DNA of 64,000 nt from Cyanoderma ruficeps (GCA_008694505.1 VZDJ01000843.1:186001-250000); one strand, 5' to 3'. Positions 27,074-39,125 are shown, numbered from the stretch's first letter. Program-made: numbers and translations. Notes: generated by a model from the letters alone, not told the origin.

Positions 27074-27078
27074 ACCAG
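27074..27078. repeat. Target-site duplication, right copy (ACCAG)
   Basis: Identical to 26407-26411; it marks the right end of the LTR insertion. Confidence 0.88.
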
Positions 27079-27462
27079 TAATATTTCATTACACACTAAT
27101 GTATGTGGATCAGCTGCTCTGTTGCTACAGGTGGTAAAACACCTACAGCTAGAACTGTGAATGCTCTCCAGTATGTCTTGCAGAGCTTGTGATTGGGCTG
27201 TGCCGGTTTTCTGTCAGAAATGGGGTTCTCACATTGTAAACTGTTTATTTCATGGGGGAAATGTCATTATCAGAACAAATCCCAGCAGACAAAGTCTTGT
27301 GAAGGTTGTTTAAATGTACAAAATGTTTATTACAGAAGATAATTTGGAAAAAAGCAAATTCAAGAAAACAAAACACAAGTTTTTTACAAGTAAGCATTCT
27401 GCTTGCTATGTCCTGCTTGTAAGTGAGTGGTGGTATTATTATGAAGGGGTTTTTTACTATAC

Positions 27463-27505
27463 AGCAGCCACCCATGTGTATTACTATAACACATGGGTGG
27501 CTGCT
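27463..27505. repeat. Perfect inverted repeat, 17-bp arms, 9-nt loop
   Basis: The left arm AGCAGCCACCCATGTGT (27463-27479) and right arm ACACATGGGTGGCTGCT (27489-27505) are exact reverse complements around the loop ATTACTATA. TGGCTGCTAAT ends the right arm and recurs about 15 bp later (around 27512-27522) as a direct repeat. The structure would extrude as a stable hairpin in DNA or RNA. Confidence 0.95.
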
Positions 27506-28855
27506 AATCAGATGGCTGCTAATTGGGAATTAGTGAAATGACTTCCCAGAAAAAACTTCTATATATTGTCCATTCAAATTTTTAGATTAATGAGTTTGCA
27601 GTTTTTACTTTCTGTTCCTCTCATTCCTTCATTCAGCAGCTCTCAGTCTTCCCTTGCTCAGGGAGGTTTTAAGGCAGTCTGCAACAATGTGGTGACTTCT
27701 ATCTGTTAAAATTCAGACCAGTTGTCACCCAGTTCAGTGCCACACTGCTTTACTGCCCTGCAAGAACCACAGCTATGAGGCTACCACAAAGTTTTGACCA
27801 TGGTGAAGCACTTGCAGCAGCAGTACAGGAATCATCCTCCACCAAGAATGCCTGCCTCTGTTTGTAGTGGGATAGAGGAGCTGTGGATGCGCTGCCACCT
27901 CATAGTGCACCCCTTGTGTGCACTGCTGTGGGTAACTGCTGCAGACTCCTACCTAGCAAGCTAGAAAAACTGACTGGCACATCCAGGAGACTGCAGAAGG
28001 GGGAATTCTGCTGCAGCAACTGCAACTGTTTGTCACCAGAGGTGAACCTAAGAGAAACAAAAATAATTTATGGAGTGAACTAGCAAGGTACAGAGACCCA
28101 CTTATTTACACATAAGTGGAGGATGCTATGGCAATGGGCACTCGAAGAGGTTTGCCTAAAGACAGGAAAGAAAGTAATTCTCTGTGATACTTTAATTAAA
28201 ATAGCATTGTTGCATAAGCTGGTAATATGGTTGTAGTATGGAATATAACAAGCTGTGGTGTTATGGTCCCTGAATATTCTGAAATTTTATTTGAAGGAGT
28301 AGCTATTAAGATAAAACACAGGCTCTAAGGTAGTTGGTAGGGATCATTTCTGTAAACACCATGATTTTTTAAAATCAGGCAGTACTTCAGTACAGCCACA
28401 AAAGTTCCTCTGAAAAATATCAAGTCATAACATCCCTGAATGTACCAGACAGAAAAATGTTGTGTTTACAGAGACAAACATATGACATTAGTTAAATCAG
28501 GATAGTAGACCTTGAATGGTCTGAAAAACAACATAAAAAAATGTCACAGAATGTAAGCATGTAATATCTTAAAACGTTTTTCAGAAAAGAGGGAGTTTTG
28601 AAGAAAGAATGAACGCTTCAGATAAGCGGTGAGGCTGTTATTTGTCGGATGAGGGGTAGCTCATGATTTCAGTTGATGTGATTATGGTATTTAAGCCTAT
28701 CAGTTGTCAAGGAAAAAGTGACAGAGTGCAAGGACATTCTTTGGACAGTATCATTGTGGCTGTTTGCAGCAGATGCTTCCTGGTTAACAGTTTGTTTTTT
28801 CACTGAGTCACTAATTGTTGTGATGTTTGTTTTGTTTTGTCTTGCTTTCTTTTAG

Positions 28856-29019
28856 ATAACTGTAGTGACTTGAATTCAGAGCTGCAGAGAGTGCTGACAG
28901 GTCTGGAAAATGTTGTCTGTGGGAGGAAGAAAAGCAGCTGCAGTTTATCAGTGGCAGAAGTGGACAGGCATATTGAACAGCTCACTACTGCCAGTGAACA
29001 TTGTGATTTAGCCATTAAG
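28856..29019 (+). CDS. MCC: MCC coding exon 4 of window (164 nt)
   Basis: The acceptor is TTGCTTTCTTTTAG; the donor is AAG|GTAATG. Two bases complete the split Asp, then NCSDLNSELQRVLTGLENVV, CGRKKSSCSLSVAEVDRHIE and QLTTASEHCDLAIK, ending in phase 0. Near-identical to mammalian MCC as remembered. It holds a short helix, a basic/Ser patch (GRKKSSCSLS) and another helix. Translation past the donor (VMVTLGSN...) is intronic. Confidence 0.98.
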
Positions 29020-29433
29020 GTAATGGTGACATTAGGCTCTAATATGCAGCATGTTCATTGCCTGAGACACCTGATCACTTCTGTAGTAATCACACTTTGC
29101 TTCCAAAGGTATTAAAAGTACTTCACAGGAGTCAACTCGAGTTCATGGTGTGTGTTTGGTAAGTAGTAACACACCTGTTCTACACCTTCCAAGGTCCAGG
29201 AGGAGCTACGTTGGACCTCAAATCAGAAATGTATTTGCCTTATGCTCATTTCAAAGATAAGAGAAAAGGGGATACTCAACAGTTAATTTACTTTCTTAAG
29301 CAATTTTGCTTATCCAGCAAACAAGCTGTCACCTGCCCAAGGTCCTACAGCTAATCATTGACTAGTGACTGAAAACACACTCTGTATGTTTGTGGTTGGC
29401 TAAGTTGTGATTGGCTACCTGAAAATATAAAGC

Positions 29434-29816
29434 CGTCCTGGTTCCAGCCAGGACTGGGTTAATTTTTGCAGTAGCCAGGAGGGGCACAGGCAGGTTGTCC
29501 TGTGTCCCTCATTTTCCAGGGGGGAGTGAAGGGGTCTCTTTCTGGTCATGTATTCTTGGGGGTGAGAGCTCATGTGCCAATTGACCATTTCTTGTACACT
29601 CTCTTATTAGTATTTTTGCTGTTACTGTTTATTTTCTTACCTCGTTGCTGCTTCCAGTAAATTGTTCTTATTGAAGTCCTTGATCTTTGCCTTTCATGCC
29701 TGTGATTTCCCTGTCCTTCCCTCCACAGGGGACTGGGGAGTGAGTGAGCAGGGCATGGGTTGGAGTTGTTTCAGTGGGAGCACTAAATTGGGAAACACTA
29801 TTTCTAAACCACAGCA
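29434..29816 (+). mobile_element. Solo ERVL-type LTR, + strand, with perfect 5-bp TSD
   Basis: A 383-bp element beginning CGTCCTGGTTCCAGCCAGGA and ending TTCTAAACCACAGCA. This matches the layout of passerine ERVL LTRs, which start TGTCCTGGTT and end in a TAAACCAC...CA motif; the first T has mutated to C. The pentamer AAAGC flanks both sides (29429-29433, 29817-29821). The middle contains the T-rich TTACTGTTTATTTTCTTACC stretch and a GGGGGAGTGA-type segment. It is probably shortened by an internal deletion. Confidence 0.88.
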
Positions 29817-31024
29817 AAAGCTAGTTTGACATTAAGCATTGGTTCTGCATTAGTTCAAATGAGATAAGTCAGCCTCAGGAACAAATAATTCAAGTGATAT
29901 CTGTATATGTTGCATTTATTGTGAATGTAACAGAACAAGGAGAGGGATGTTTGCTGGCACATGTAACAAAAGGCGCTGCAGTTCAGAACTTGAAAGCAAG
30001 AGAGTCACAAAGAATCTTCCAATATTCAGGGGAATATGTAAACAAGCTTTTTGTGTCTGGTGGAAAGGTATCAGTGACTCATTTTTACAAGAAAAATTGT
30101 ACTGACAATTTGCTTTTGAAGTGAAGAGGTCTATGACCATTCTAGATGGCTTTGACAGCCCTTTGTCCTCATACTGGGAAAAGTTCCTTCTGTCTTTGGT
30201 GGTGCCAGAGGAATATAACAAAATATAAAGAAATTAATGTTGTGTGTATGTTTGACTTCTGATCTCTTGGGATGAGTATGAACACAGTTTATTTGAGTGT
30301 CTCAGAGGATTAGGATCAGTACTTTGAATGTTGCCAAGTATTGTTTGGAGTTTTTAGTGTTAACTGTTTTCAGAAGTCACTATTCACCAAAAGAGAGACT
30401 GTGGATTCTGAGAAATAGGTAGATATCAGCTTAGAGAGGGGGTAGAGAGGCCCATAGAGATATCTGAAGTGAGATGTGTTTAATAGATGATAACCTACAC
30501 AAAGAGCCCTTCTCCACCATTGCACCCCTGGCTGCAGGTAATTTGTGCTTTTCTGTTTCCTCAGAGAAAAAACAGAGAGAATTTTAAAGTGGATGGAATT
30601 GTGAATGGTAACCTGAAGTGTTCTGACTACCTTTTGCCTTGGCTATTCACTTTTTTCTTTACCAACAGACTAATGCATTTATGTGTTTTAAATCCTTCAG
30701 CTTTGTTGATTAAATTTCTCCAGGCTCCTTTTATTGCAGTTGCTGCTGAATTTTTTTTTGCTTCTTTAATACAAATTATGTCATCCAAGCTAACTCAGTT
30801 GTTTCTGTCCCACAAAAACTGAAAATATCTTGAAATTAAATTTATCAGATTTTCTTATGAACTGAACAATTACAAAACCATACTTTAAGAAGAGGATTTA
30901 AGAAAATTTCCACACAAGTCTGCTTAATGCTCTGTTTATTTTGGAAACACGTCAGTGGGACATCTAACCACCAAAACTTTGCTGATTAAAAAAGCTGTAA
31001 AATTTCCAAGCATGAAACATTTAG

Positions 31025-31100
31025 AAAACAAGAACAGCTGTACTGGGTCGGACCAAAAGTCCATCTGCCTAGTGACAGGTACTAATGGGAAGACAGCATC
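31025..31100 (+). mobile_element. Ancient amniote LINE 3'-end fragment (CR1/L3-like)
   Basis: AAGAACAGCTGTACTGGGTC followed by GGACCAAAAGTCCATCTGCC matches the widely shared amniote repeat motif whose consensus, as I recall it, reads ACTGGGTCAGACCAAAGGTC and CATCTAGCCCAG. The exact family name is not certain. It is a short relic. Confidence 0.6.
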
Positions 31101-32465
31101 AAAATTGACATGCGTAGTATATTCTTTTCCTTCCTTCAGAGATGCTTCCAGCAAACTGGGTCTGTAGGGACTTGAACCAAAAATGATGTCTTTGTGTTTA
31201 ATTGTAACGGATGGAATTTTCTTCTTTGTTTCTTTCTACTGTGTTTTTGGACCTGTCTAAATTTTTGGCCTCCATAAATTCCATTAGGAATAAATTCTGC
31301 CATTGAGTTACACCATGTGAAGAAGTACTACTTGAGTGTCTTTTAAACCTGATACTTGCTGATTTAATCTGATACCACATCTGTAACACAACACTTTGTG
31401 TAAAGACAATAGGGCAGAGAGCACTGGTGAAGTGTCAGCGACAAGACTAGAATTACTGTGATATGACATCCTGCTGCCCTGTGCTCAGAACACGACGTTG
31501 TAATTCAATGCCATACTCTGTGAAATTATACCTGAATTATGTACTGTGCAGCAGCACATCAGATAAAACTGCTCTGTAATGCTGCTTTGAAGAAAACTAA
31601 TCAACATTATTTTATATAGCTATATCTGTATAGTGTTTATGTTTTATTTTCCATGGAGGATGGTTGGTAGCATAACGGACACCAGAGAAGTGCTGTAGTG
31701 GTAGTGCTCTGACAAGCAGTGGCCTAGGAAGGGGAGAGGTTGGCAAAATAGCAACACTGGAGCATGGGAAATAAGGAGGAAGGAGGCAGCAGCAGCACTT
31801 TGCATTAGAGGAATGAGAAAACAGCAAGGGAAGTTCTAGGGGGCTGTGGGGGGAAGAAGGGAGAGGAGAAATCAGAAACAAAGAGGTACCATTTAAAATA
31901 AAAAAGCTGGCATCATCAAGAGAGAATGCTCTTGCTGTTACAGAGCTTCTCTTTACATCGTGAAACTAACTACCATGTGCTTATTCAGAACTTGACCTCT
32001 TCCTCATGCTCTGTTGAAATAATTTACCTGGTCATAATTTGAGACCTATGGGTCCGAGTGAAGCTAATACAAGGGAGACCTGCAGCTTCTTTCATCTCAC
32101 AGAGATGTTGCAAGCCTCTGCTTTTTCAGAAAAGTAATTTCAGTTTCCTGCCAAATCTGTAAGCAGAATTACAGTGTAGATATTCTGATACTCTGTCAAT
32201 AGAGTCTCATAATAGCGGCTCTACATGTATTGTAGTTTTATGTAAGAGAGACATGAAATACAATTCAAAAGGATGAACTGAACAAATAATAAAATTCCAT
32301 TGATAGCTCAAAGTCAGACAGTGCTGAAAACACTGGGAAGATTTCTTGCAGGTAAAAAAAAAAGTTGTGTTTCCAGCTAGATTTGTCATTTTCAGCTGTA
32401 CTCTAATTGATTCTTTTGGTCCCTCCCAATTTAAAGAAATAAAGCAGTAAATATTCAGTAAAATA

Positions 32466-32513
32466 TAGAATCATAGATTCATAGAATATTGAGAATTGAA
32501 AGGACCCATCAGG
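32466..32513 (-). mobile_element. Very short CR1 3' end, - strand
   Basis: TAGAATCATAGATTCATAGA and AAAGGACCCATCAGG are the reversed CR1 terminal repeat and the start of its 3' UTR. Only about 48 bp survive. Confidence 0.75.
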
Positions 32514-32845
32514 ATATAAATGTTCTTTTGAGTAAAACTAAGTAGATTATTATTAACCTTGTTTCATCAGTTATCTTCCATTTTAGATGTAAAAGTATAG
32601 ATTTTAGCTACAAAACTTTATTTAACTTTTTGGATTAACCAGTGAAATGAAACTTTCTGCATCACCAGTGATATATTCTTCTATTTTCCATGTTTCATCC
32701 CATCATTTTAATACACATTGCTTTCAGGGAGATTCAAAAGCTTATGGGAAGCATTTGAAGTGGTTTTGCTTGTTCCAGGTATCTTCCATAGTTAGACATG
32801 TGTAGTGGTTTCACATTCACTGAATTTTTGTTTTGCCAAGTTTAG

Positions 32846-34162
32846 TGTAGTGGTTTGAGTGTCTGCTCTTTTTTACCTCTGGGAGATAGGATTTTTGGAG
32901 GAAAAGGCAAAACAGGCCCCAACTTAAGGTAAACAGATAGTTTATTAACACACATTAAGGAAAAACAGAAAAAAAAGAAAAAAAATTAAACCTTCAAAAC
33001 CCTTGTCTTCCCCACGTTCACTTTTCTACAAACAACATAGAGACAAAACCTGTGATTTTCAGTCAGTTTCACCATTTAAATATAGTCTTCAATGAATTCT
33101 ATAGGAGAGGAGTCTTTAGTTTACCATGGAATTTCCCCCACTGACAACCTAGAACAGTTTTCTTGTGGGTCTGAACTCTTGCAGAAACAACCACCTGGGG
33201 AAACCTGCTGCTGTGTGGTCTCCTCCCATTAGCAGTTTCCAAGCTGCTTAGGGGTAATAGGAGCTCAGGTATCTGGGGTGCCATCTTTTAAAAATGAGCA
33301 ACTTCAAAGGCAAAGGTTTCTTCATCTCAAGGAACAGAGATGTTTTTTCACGTCTTTCACTGGTGCAGGAACTTTTCATCTCTCTCTCTCTCTGTTCAGG
33401 CATCTCATGGGACCACAAGCTTCACAGATTCCAATGCAATATTATTCAGTCCATCACAAACACCTTTGCTCAAAAAATCCACAAATCATCTCCCCAAATG
33501 CACATTTTTCCATGATTTAAAGGATAATTTACCTATAGAATTCATTTTCTATAGCTCAAACAAGAAAGTCCAGCCAGCAGGCAACTCCTTCATCCTTCCT
33601 CTAATTAGTCTTTTACTCACTCTCTCGATCTGACTGTTATGCTGAGTCTTCTCTATGTTCACTCTGTCTTTTTGTGTCTCTCTGGGACAGGCTAAGCTTC
33701 AAAAATCTCAGTCTCTGTCAGGAAAGAGTTAACATTCTGGTAGGTGGGTCACATGTTCGCTGCTGGGCAGCCGCCAGGATTTTCAAACGATGGGGGAAGA
33801 AAACTCGGGCAGACAGATCCTAGAGCAGCCCGGGTGATAGATGCCTCCTGCCCCCACCCCTGGGTCTCATCCGGGAGGGCCCAGCTTGGAGCAGCTGCAG
33901 GCTCCCCTCTCCCTGCTGGGGGAAAGGGCCCAGGCCCACAGTCAGGCCTCGGGCCAGCTTCTTCTGCCATGGGGGGACCGTCAGGGTGTTTTACAGCTGC
34001 TGAAAACTGATCAGGGCTGGGACATGGGCATATGCTCATCCTCTCCCCCTGGGCCTGGAAGTCACTGGGCAGGTGAGCCTCCAGTGAAAGGTCCCCCCCA
34101 AGGAGAGATCTGACACTAGCCTCCTCCAGCTGGAAGGGAAAAGAGGGCTTGGCTTGGGCACA
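32846..34162 (-). mobile_element. Long GC-rich ERV LTR, - strand
   Basis: The left end TGTAGTGGTTTGAGTG and right end GGGCACA fit TG...CA. The flanks are TTTAG (32841-32845) and CTTAG (34163-34167), a 4 of 5 target-site match. On the minus strand a TATA-like box (CTATATTTAAAT, about 33073-33084) precedes an AATAAA signal (about 32939-32945). The distal part (about 33740-34130) is GC-rich, unlike the AT-rich intron, and would be U3. It is about 1.3 kb with no viral genes, so a solo LTR is likely; the right boundary is less certain. Confidence 0.6.
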
Positions 34163-35238
34163 CTTAGCTTTATATGGGTATTACCAAAAGTTGCCTTCAG
34201 CTTTCTCAGTGGTTGAATCACATGCCAAATAGAAAGAACTGGCCTCAGATGGGTCCCTCTCCTTTCTAAAACCAAGTGCAAGGTCCTGGCAGGGCGATAT
34301 TCATTAACCAAGAATACCAAACTGTGTTAACCTATCACAACCTGGAGTACAGGCACAGCATACAGGTAGTATATATATACAGTATACAGGTAGTAGATTC
34401 CAAAGTAGATTCAGGTGGTTCCCTGACAGGCTTTTATACTGTGTTTCAGCATTCTAGTGGCCAGCCTGACAGTCAGTTCAGGCCTGGCAATATTCCCTTG
34501 CTGGTGGTGGGTGCTCGTAGTTCAGTTTCTCCGATTGGAAGTTCCTGGATGTCCCTTGAACTGAACGGTGTCTACAAGGCATAGCTCTGAGCATGGAGAT
34601 TGGATAAGAAGTGCTGGATGGCATTGTGTCCCAGAGAAACCCAGCCTTTTTTTAGGTACTAGAAAGGCTGTGACGTCCCCTGTAAGCCTAGCAAAGGCCA
34701 GAGGTCTTTCTTGTATTTTGCTGTCACCTCAAGGAAAGGACATAGTCAGGGACATGGGAAAGAAGAACCCTCTTTTAATCCTCTCCCACTCTTTTCATTG
34801 CCCTTTTGTGACTATAAATAAGGTCCCACGCCATGCACATTCACAGACTGCTCATTTCTGCCTGTTACTTAACAGGAAAAAAATAAGTACAGTGCTCGCC
34901 CATGACAAGGAGTCATTAATTTGTTCTAAAGTATTCTGAGATTAAACTACCAGGATTGCTGTCATTCACAGGTGCCATGTTTTATTTGCATGTATTTGTC
35001 TGCTTTGGTGTTTGTTAGTATGAAATGTTTTAATGAAATGGTCAAACTGTCGAAGATAATAATTTTGCTTGACATTACCTAGCAAACAAAAGAAGCAAAC
35101 TAGTGGTGTTGAGGGGCTGGGAGTGTATATATAAGCATGTAGAGTTGCCTGTTAACACACATTTCTGTTCCCTCTACCCATTAGTCCTGCTCAGTCGTCT
35201 TTGCCCCTTTCTGTTCATTGATGACTGTGTTTTTGCAG

Positions 35239-35445
35239 ACCGTGGAGGAGATTGAGGGTGTGCTGGGACGTGACCTTTATCCAAACCTGTCTGAGGAGAG
35301 GTCTCGGTGGGAGAAGGAGCTGGCTGGCCTGCGGGAAGAGAATGAGAGCCTCACAGCCATGTTGTGCAGCAAAGAGGAGGAACTTAACAGGACCAAGGCC
35401 ACCATGAATGCTGTCCGTGAGGAGAGGGACAGGCTGCGTAGAAGG
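35239..35445 (+). CDS. MCC: MCC coding exon 5 of window (207 nt)
   Basis: The acceptor is TGTTTTTGCAG; the donor is AGG|GTAAGG. It has 69 codons in phase 0-0: TVEEIEGVLGRDLYPNLSEE, RSRWEKELAGLREENESLTA, MLCSKEEELNRTKATMNAVR, EERDRLRRR. This is the longest clear coiled-coil helix of the central part, with strict E/K/L heptads. It is close to identical to the mammalian protein as remembered. The Met just before the acceptor is intronic and is not a start. Confidence 0.98.
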
Positions 35446-38400
35446 GTAAGGCTGCTGCACAGATGATACCTTCTTCTTCCTCCAACCTCTGCAGTTTTGT
35501 CATCAGAACAGGCTTCTCTTTAATCTCACTAACTGTGCTGGTTGTAGGGCTTGTTGTTTTCATAGCTGGGCAATACAAATGACAAAACTGGGACAAAACT
35601 GAACGTAATTGAAAGAGAGTGTGCGAAAAATAGCCAGCATGCACAACAGCCTGATTTCAGTAATCATGTGTTAACAGAAAAACTGATGCTCATATTCGGG
35701 GAAGCATATGTAACTTGGATATAAAGAAAGCACATATTCATCTAGAGAATTTTCCTGTGAGGCTATTTTTCCTATAAACAACAAATATTTCTTTGTTTTT
35801 GATGGGAATTCAATTTGTGATTAAGAGAAAGAAAAAGAGAAGAACTCCTGTCAGTCGGTAGTAATTCTCATTCTGATCAATGAGTAGTTCCAGACATGTC
35901 CTGCTTCCCTGTATACATTTTATGATGCTTTAAGGCCAGATAAAGGCTTTGTGTGGAGTCCAAAATAAAAAAAAAAAAGGGGGGGAAAAATTTGTTCACA
36001 AAAAAGATGAAAGGTCCAAGAGAATGTGACCTCAATCTCAGTCACTTATAAAATTTGTTATCTTTGTACCTGGTAAATTTGCAGAGTTTTGGCTAGATAT
36101 GAAGTATTTTTGTTTTTAAAACAGGCAGTTTCAAATCTGTGTTCTGTCTGAATGACAACTCAGACCACTATATCATGGTAAATTCTTGCAGGTATTAATC
36201 TTTACCTATTGGCAGCAGAAAAGCTTTTTTTGCTGTTCTAAACCAATATTGTTCTGCAGTGACTGTGCTGTTACAGCATGAACCTGCATCATGTAAGATT
36301 TGTAATTTCCAGATATGAAGCTACAAATTACCTTTTCATAACTCCCTGCCTTCTCCTAATGCTAAAAAGGCACGTGTGATGAGGCAAGAATAGTAATCTC
36401 GTATCATATAAAGCAAGACCAGTTCAACTTTTCCTTTGTAATTTTTTTTTTCTTATTATATACATATGTTCTTTTCAGTCCTGAAACTTTTGGACTCATA
36501 GTGACATTTTTTTTTAAGTGGAGGCAATGCTACCCTTTGAGCTGCAGAAGTAACATTTATGGACTGGCTGGGTTGTTGCCAAACAGAGGGTGGACATCAA
36601 CACAAGGAGGTAGAGAGCTGAAGTGTGTGCTTGAGAAATTTGCTTACACAAATGCAGGTGTTGACACTCCTAGTGATACAGATCAATAAGGAGATATCAA
36701 ACAGTAGAAAGATAGGTGACCTTGAACGTACAAAAAGATTCCTGTTTTGAGAAGTGCAGCATGCAAATTAAGGGGCTTGAAAGAATGGTGACCAGAATTT
36801 ATACTGACTTCAAGGAGCTCCTCAGCTGAGAAACAGCAAAGGGGAAAGAATTGGTGTACCCTCAGGGATCAGTATGGCTGAGCTACAGTGGCAAATTCAG
36901 TCCTATGAGGTACCAGAGAAGCTATTTTCAGTAGGGATTGGAAAAACTGTATAAAGAGGGGTGAGATCTGATCTGGAATGTTATATGTCATTCTTACCTC
37001 TTATGCATGTAAAGGTGCAGTTCGAATTGGCAAAAAAAATATGTAGACAATGGTCAGAGAAATGGGCATTTTCTGTGGAGAAGGGACTTGTCCTGTTCTG
37101 CATGGCAAAACAAATTCTTGATTTGTTCTCTTTACAAATGCTAGAGAAAGAAAATAATAAGGGGAGTAATGGCTCTCTAAACTCGGGGACAAAACTGAAG
37201 CAAGAACAGACTAATATGAATCAGTTGTGGCTGTCTGAGGCCAGAAGTTAGACTGTAAGGTCTCCAAGACACAAGAAGGTTGTGGTTCTGAACAAACAGT
37301 AAGGCGTAAGGCTACTGACTACTTTCTAAATTGAGCTTTAAAATATTAAAATTATGTTTGTATAATGAAATATATAACTGTGCAAAGGTACCTGTTAAAA
37401 CCAGGGTCATTATATTAGGATTGTATCTGAAGGAAAGCAGAAAAAGCCAAGTTAATACAGCTGCGTTAATTCTAGGGCCAGCCTTAGCACCTTTTCATGA
37501 CTCTGCTGTTTTGTCTGGCTGCCAGCAGTTCTAGTTCTTTGTTATGGAAGCATCTCTGGTGGACAGAGAATTAAGGTCATCAGCTTGTTTCAGTTGTTTG
37601 CAACTACAGATGACTTTAATGAAATCTGGTAATTAATATAATCCTTATCATTCAGAACAACTGATTTATTGCCCTCACCAGAAAGGTTAGTTCATGACAT
37701 ATGACCCTGTTTGCAGACTCTGTAGTTGTTGCACTGGACACTGTTTTTGCATTTTTAATGTAGCTTCATGTCCATAATGGCAACAAAATAAATGTTTTCT
37801 TTGACCTATGAAATACGTTCTATATGCCACCTGAACTCAAGAGTCACTTCACATTATTTCCCTGGAGAGTGGGAAAGGAGATCCAACTGAAATTTAATTG
37901 TTGTCCTCAAATTAAATTGGGTGAAGAGGACAAGCTTGAAGTTGACCAGATCAATAGGTCTGTTCCTTCAGACCCGTGCCTGTGATCAAGCAGAGTGCTT
38001 TCAGTACGTTTTTTCTCAGGCTTGTTGGAGATGTAATTTAATTAAATTAATTTATTTGCTGTGCTCAGTTAACAGATTGAGCTGCTCTCTGGAACAGTAG
38101 CTAAGAAACAACATACATTCAGACTTTGTTTCTCACAGATCATTAGCGAGTAAGGTAATTGCTTACTTCCGTAGGTTGTAACAGCTAATTTCATAATGCA
38201 GAGGTTTATTTTACCTCTGTATTTTTTTACTATATTAAAAATAAAATCTATTTACGTCCAGGCTGGTCAGTGTCCTAGAAACCACTGACACATAGCTGAC
38301 CATAATCCTGAATCCAGTAATACAGATGGTGGGGAATTTCTGTACCAGTCTGTGGGATTAATATTATTATTAAATGAGAATAAGGCTGTAATCAGGTCAG

Positions 38401-39061
38401 CACTATTTACAACTGCTATACGGAGAAACAGGCTTAAGTAATAGAAAAATAAGTAATATTTGTGTTCCACACAAAAGCCCTTGTATTTGGCAAGGGATTC
38501 AGATGAGCAGCAGTGAATCAGCATGTAAACTCCATCCCGACTGGAAAGAAAAAATGTGGGTTTTTTAATTACTGGCAGTGAAAGTTGCCAGATGAGTGGT
38601 ACCTCAGCACAGACTTAAGGAGCTAGTTGGCATAAAAAGCAGTGGATGTGGGCAGCATTCAGGCTTCCCTGAGGCTGTTCTGAAGAACTAAGTCTGAAAT
38701 GAAAAGACAGTTCCAGCTCTGGAAGTCTGTTACGTCTGGTCTCTGCATGAGCCATATGCCAACTTCTTCAGTTAATCTCATGCTTCTGGTTGTAAAGGTT
38801 GTTCTGTACCAGCTCCAAACTCAGCTGAAATCACCAAACTGACCAGAACAAAAACACTCCATTAGCTGTCTTCAACTAAGACCCTAATGAAAACATGATC
38901 TGTGGAGTAGTAGAAAATTAGCATTTTTTGTGTGATCCCATCAGCTGCCCACATTTCCTACTCCAGAGAGCTTTGATTTGAGCAGAGTGCTTTCCCAAAA
39001 TATGTGGTTCTTGTGGACAATTGAAATCTACTGCTGCCACAGCAGGACTCAGATCCTTGGC

Positions 39062-39125
39062 CTTGGAGCTGTTCTTGGGCCCACACTGTTCTCAGATGAC
39101 ACAAAGCTGGCAGGATCTGCTGGAC
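39062..39125 (+). mobile_element. Degenerate CR1 reverse-transcriptase fragment
   Basis: One frame reads GAVLGPTLFSDDTKLAGSAG. CR1-type reverse transcriptases have G-S-V-L-G-P-x-L-F and then, about 20 residues later, the catalytic A-D-D-T-K-L motif. Here the two are fused, as if the intervening stretch had been deleted. Flanks are unrecognisable, so this is a tentative relic. Confidence 0.45.

Larger units (their letters stand above)
24352..28855 (+). other. MCC: Intron with CR1, complete solo LTR and hairpin
   Basis: A 4504-nt phase-1 intron. It contains a CR1 fragment (24533-24910), a complete solo LTR with target-site duplication (26412-27073) and a perfect inverted repeat (27463-27505). 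The remainder shows no gene. Confidence 0.85.
29020..35238 (+). other. MCC: Intron with two solo LTRs and old repeats
   Basis: A 6219-nt phase-0 intron. It contains a solo LTR on + (29434-29816), an ancient amniote repeat fragment (31025-31100), a short CR1 end (32466-32513) and a long GC-rich LTR on - (32846-34162), followed by a TA-rich patch with the repeated word ACAGGTAGTA near 34363-34400. ORFs of 80-100 codons at 33744-34320 are a by-product of the GC-rich LTR. Confidence 0.85.

Noticed and set aside
33744..34320. Overlapping ORFs of 80-100 codons on both strands
   Set aside because: They lie in the GC-rich part of an LTR, where stop codons are rare; there is no domain, and the proteins are Pro/Gly/Ala-rich low complexity.
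35160..35238. ATG at 35221 as a start codon for an 82-residue protein
   Set aside because: It is upstream of the TTTTTGCAG acceptor; the reading frame there is the intron tail of MCC exon 5.
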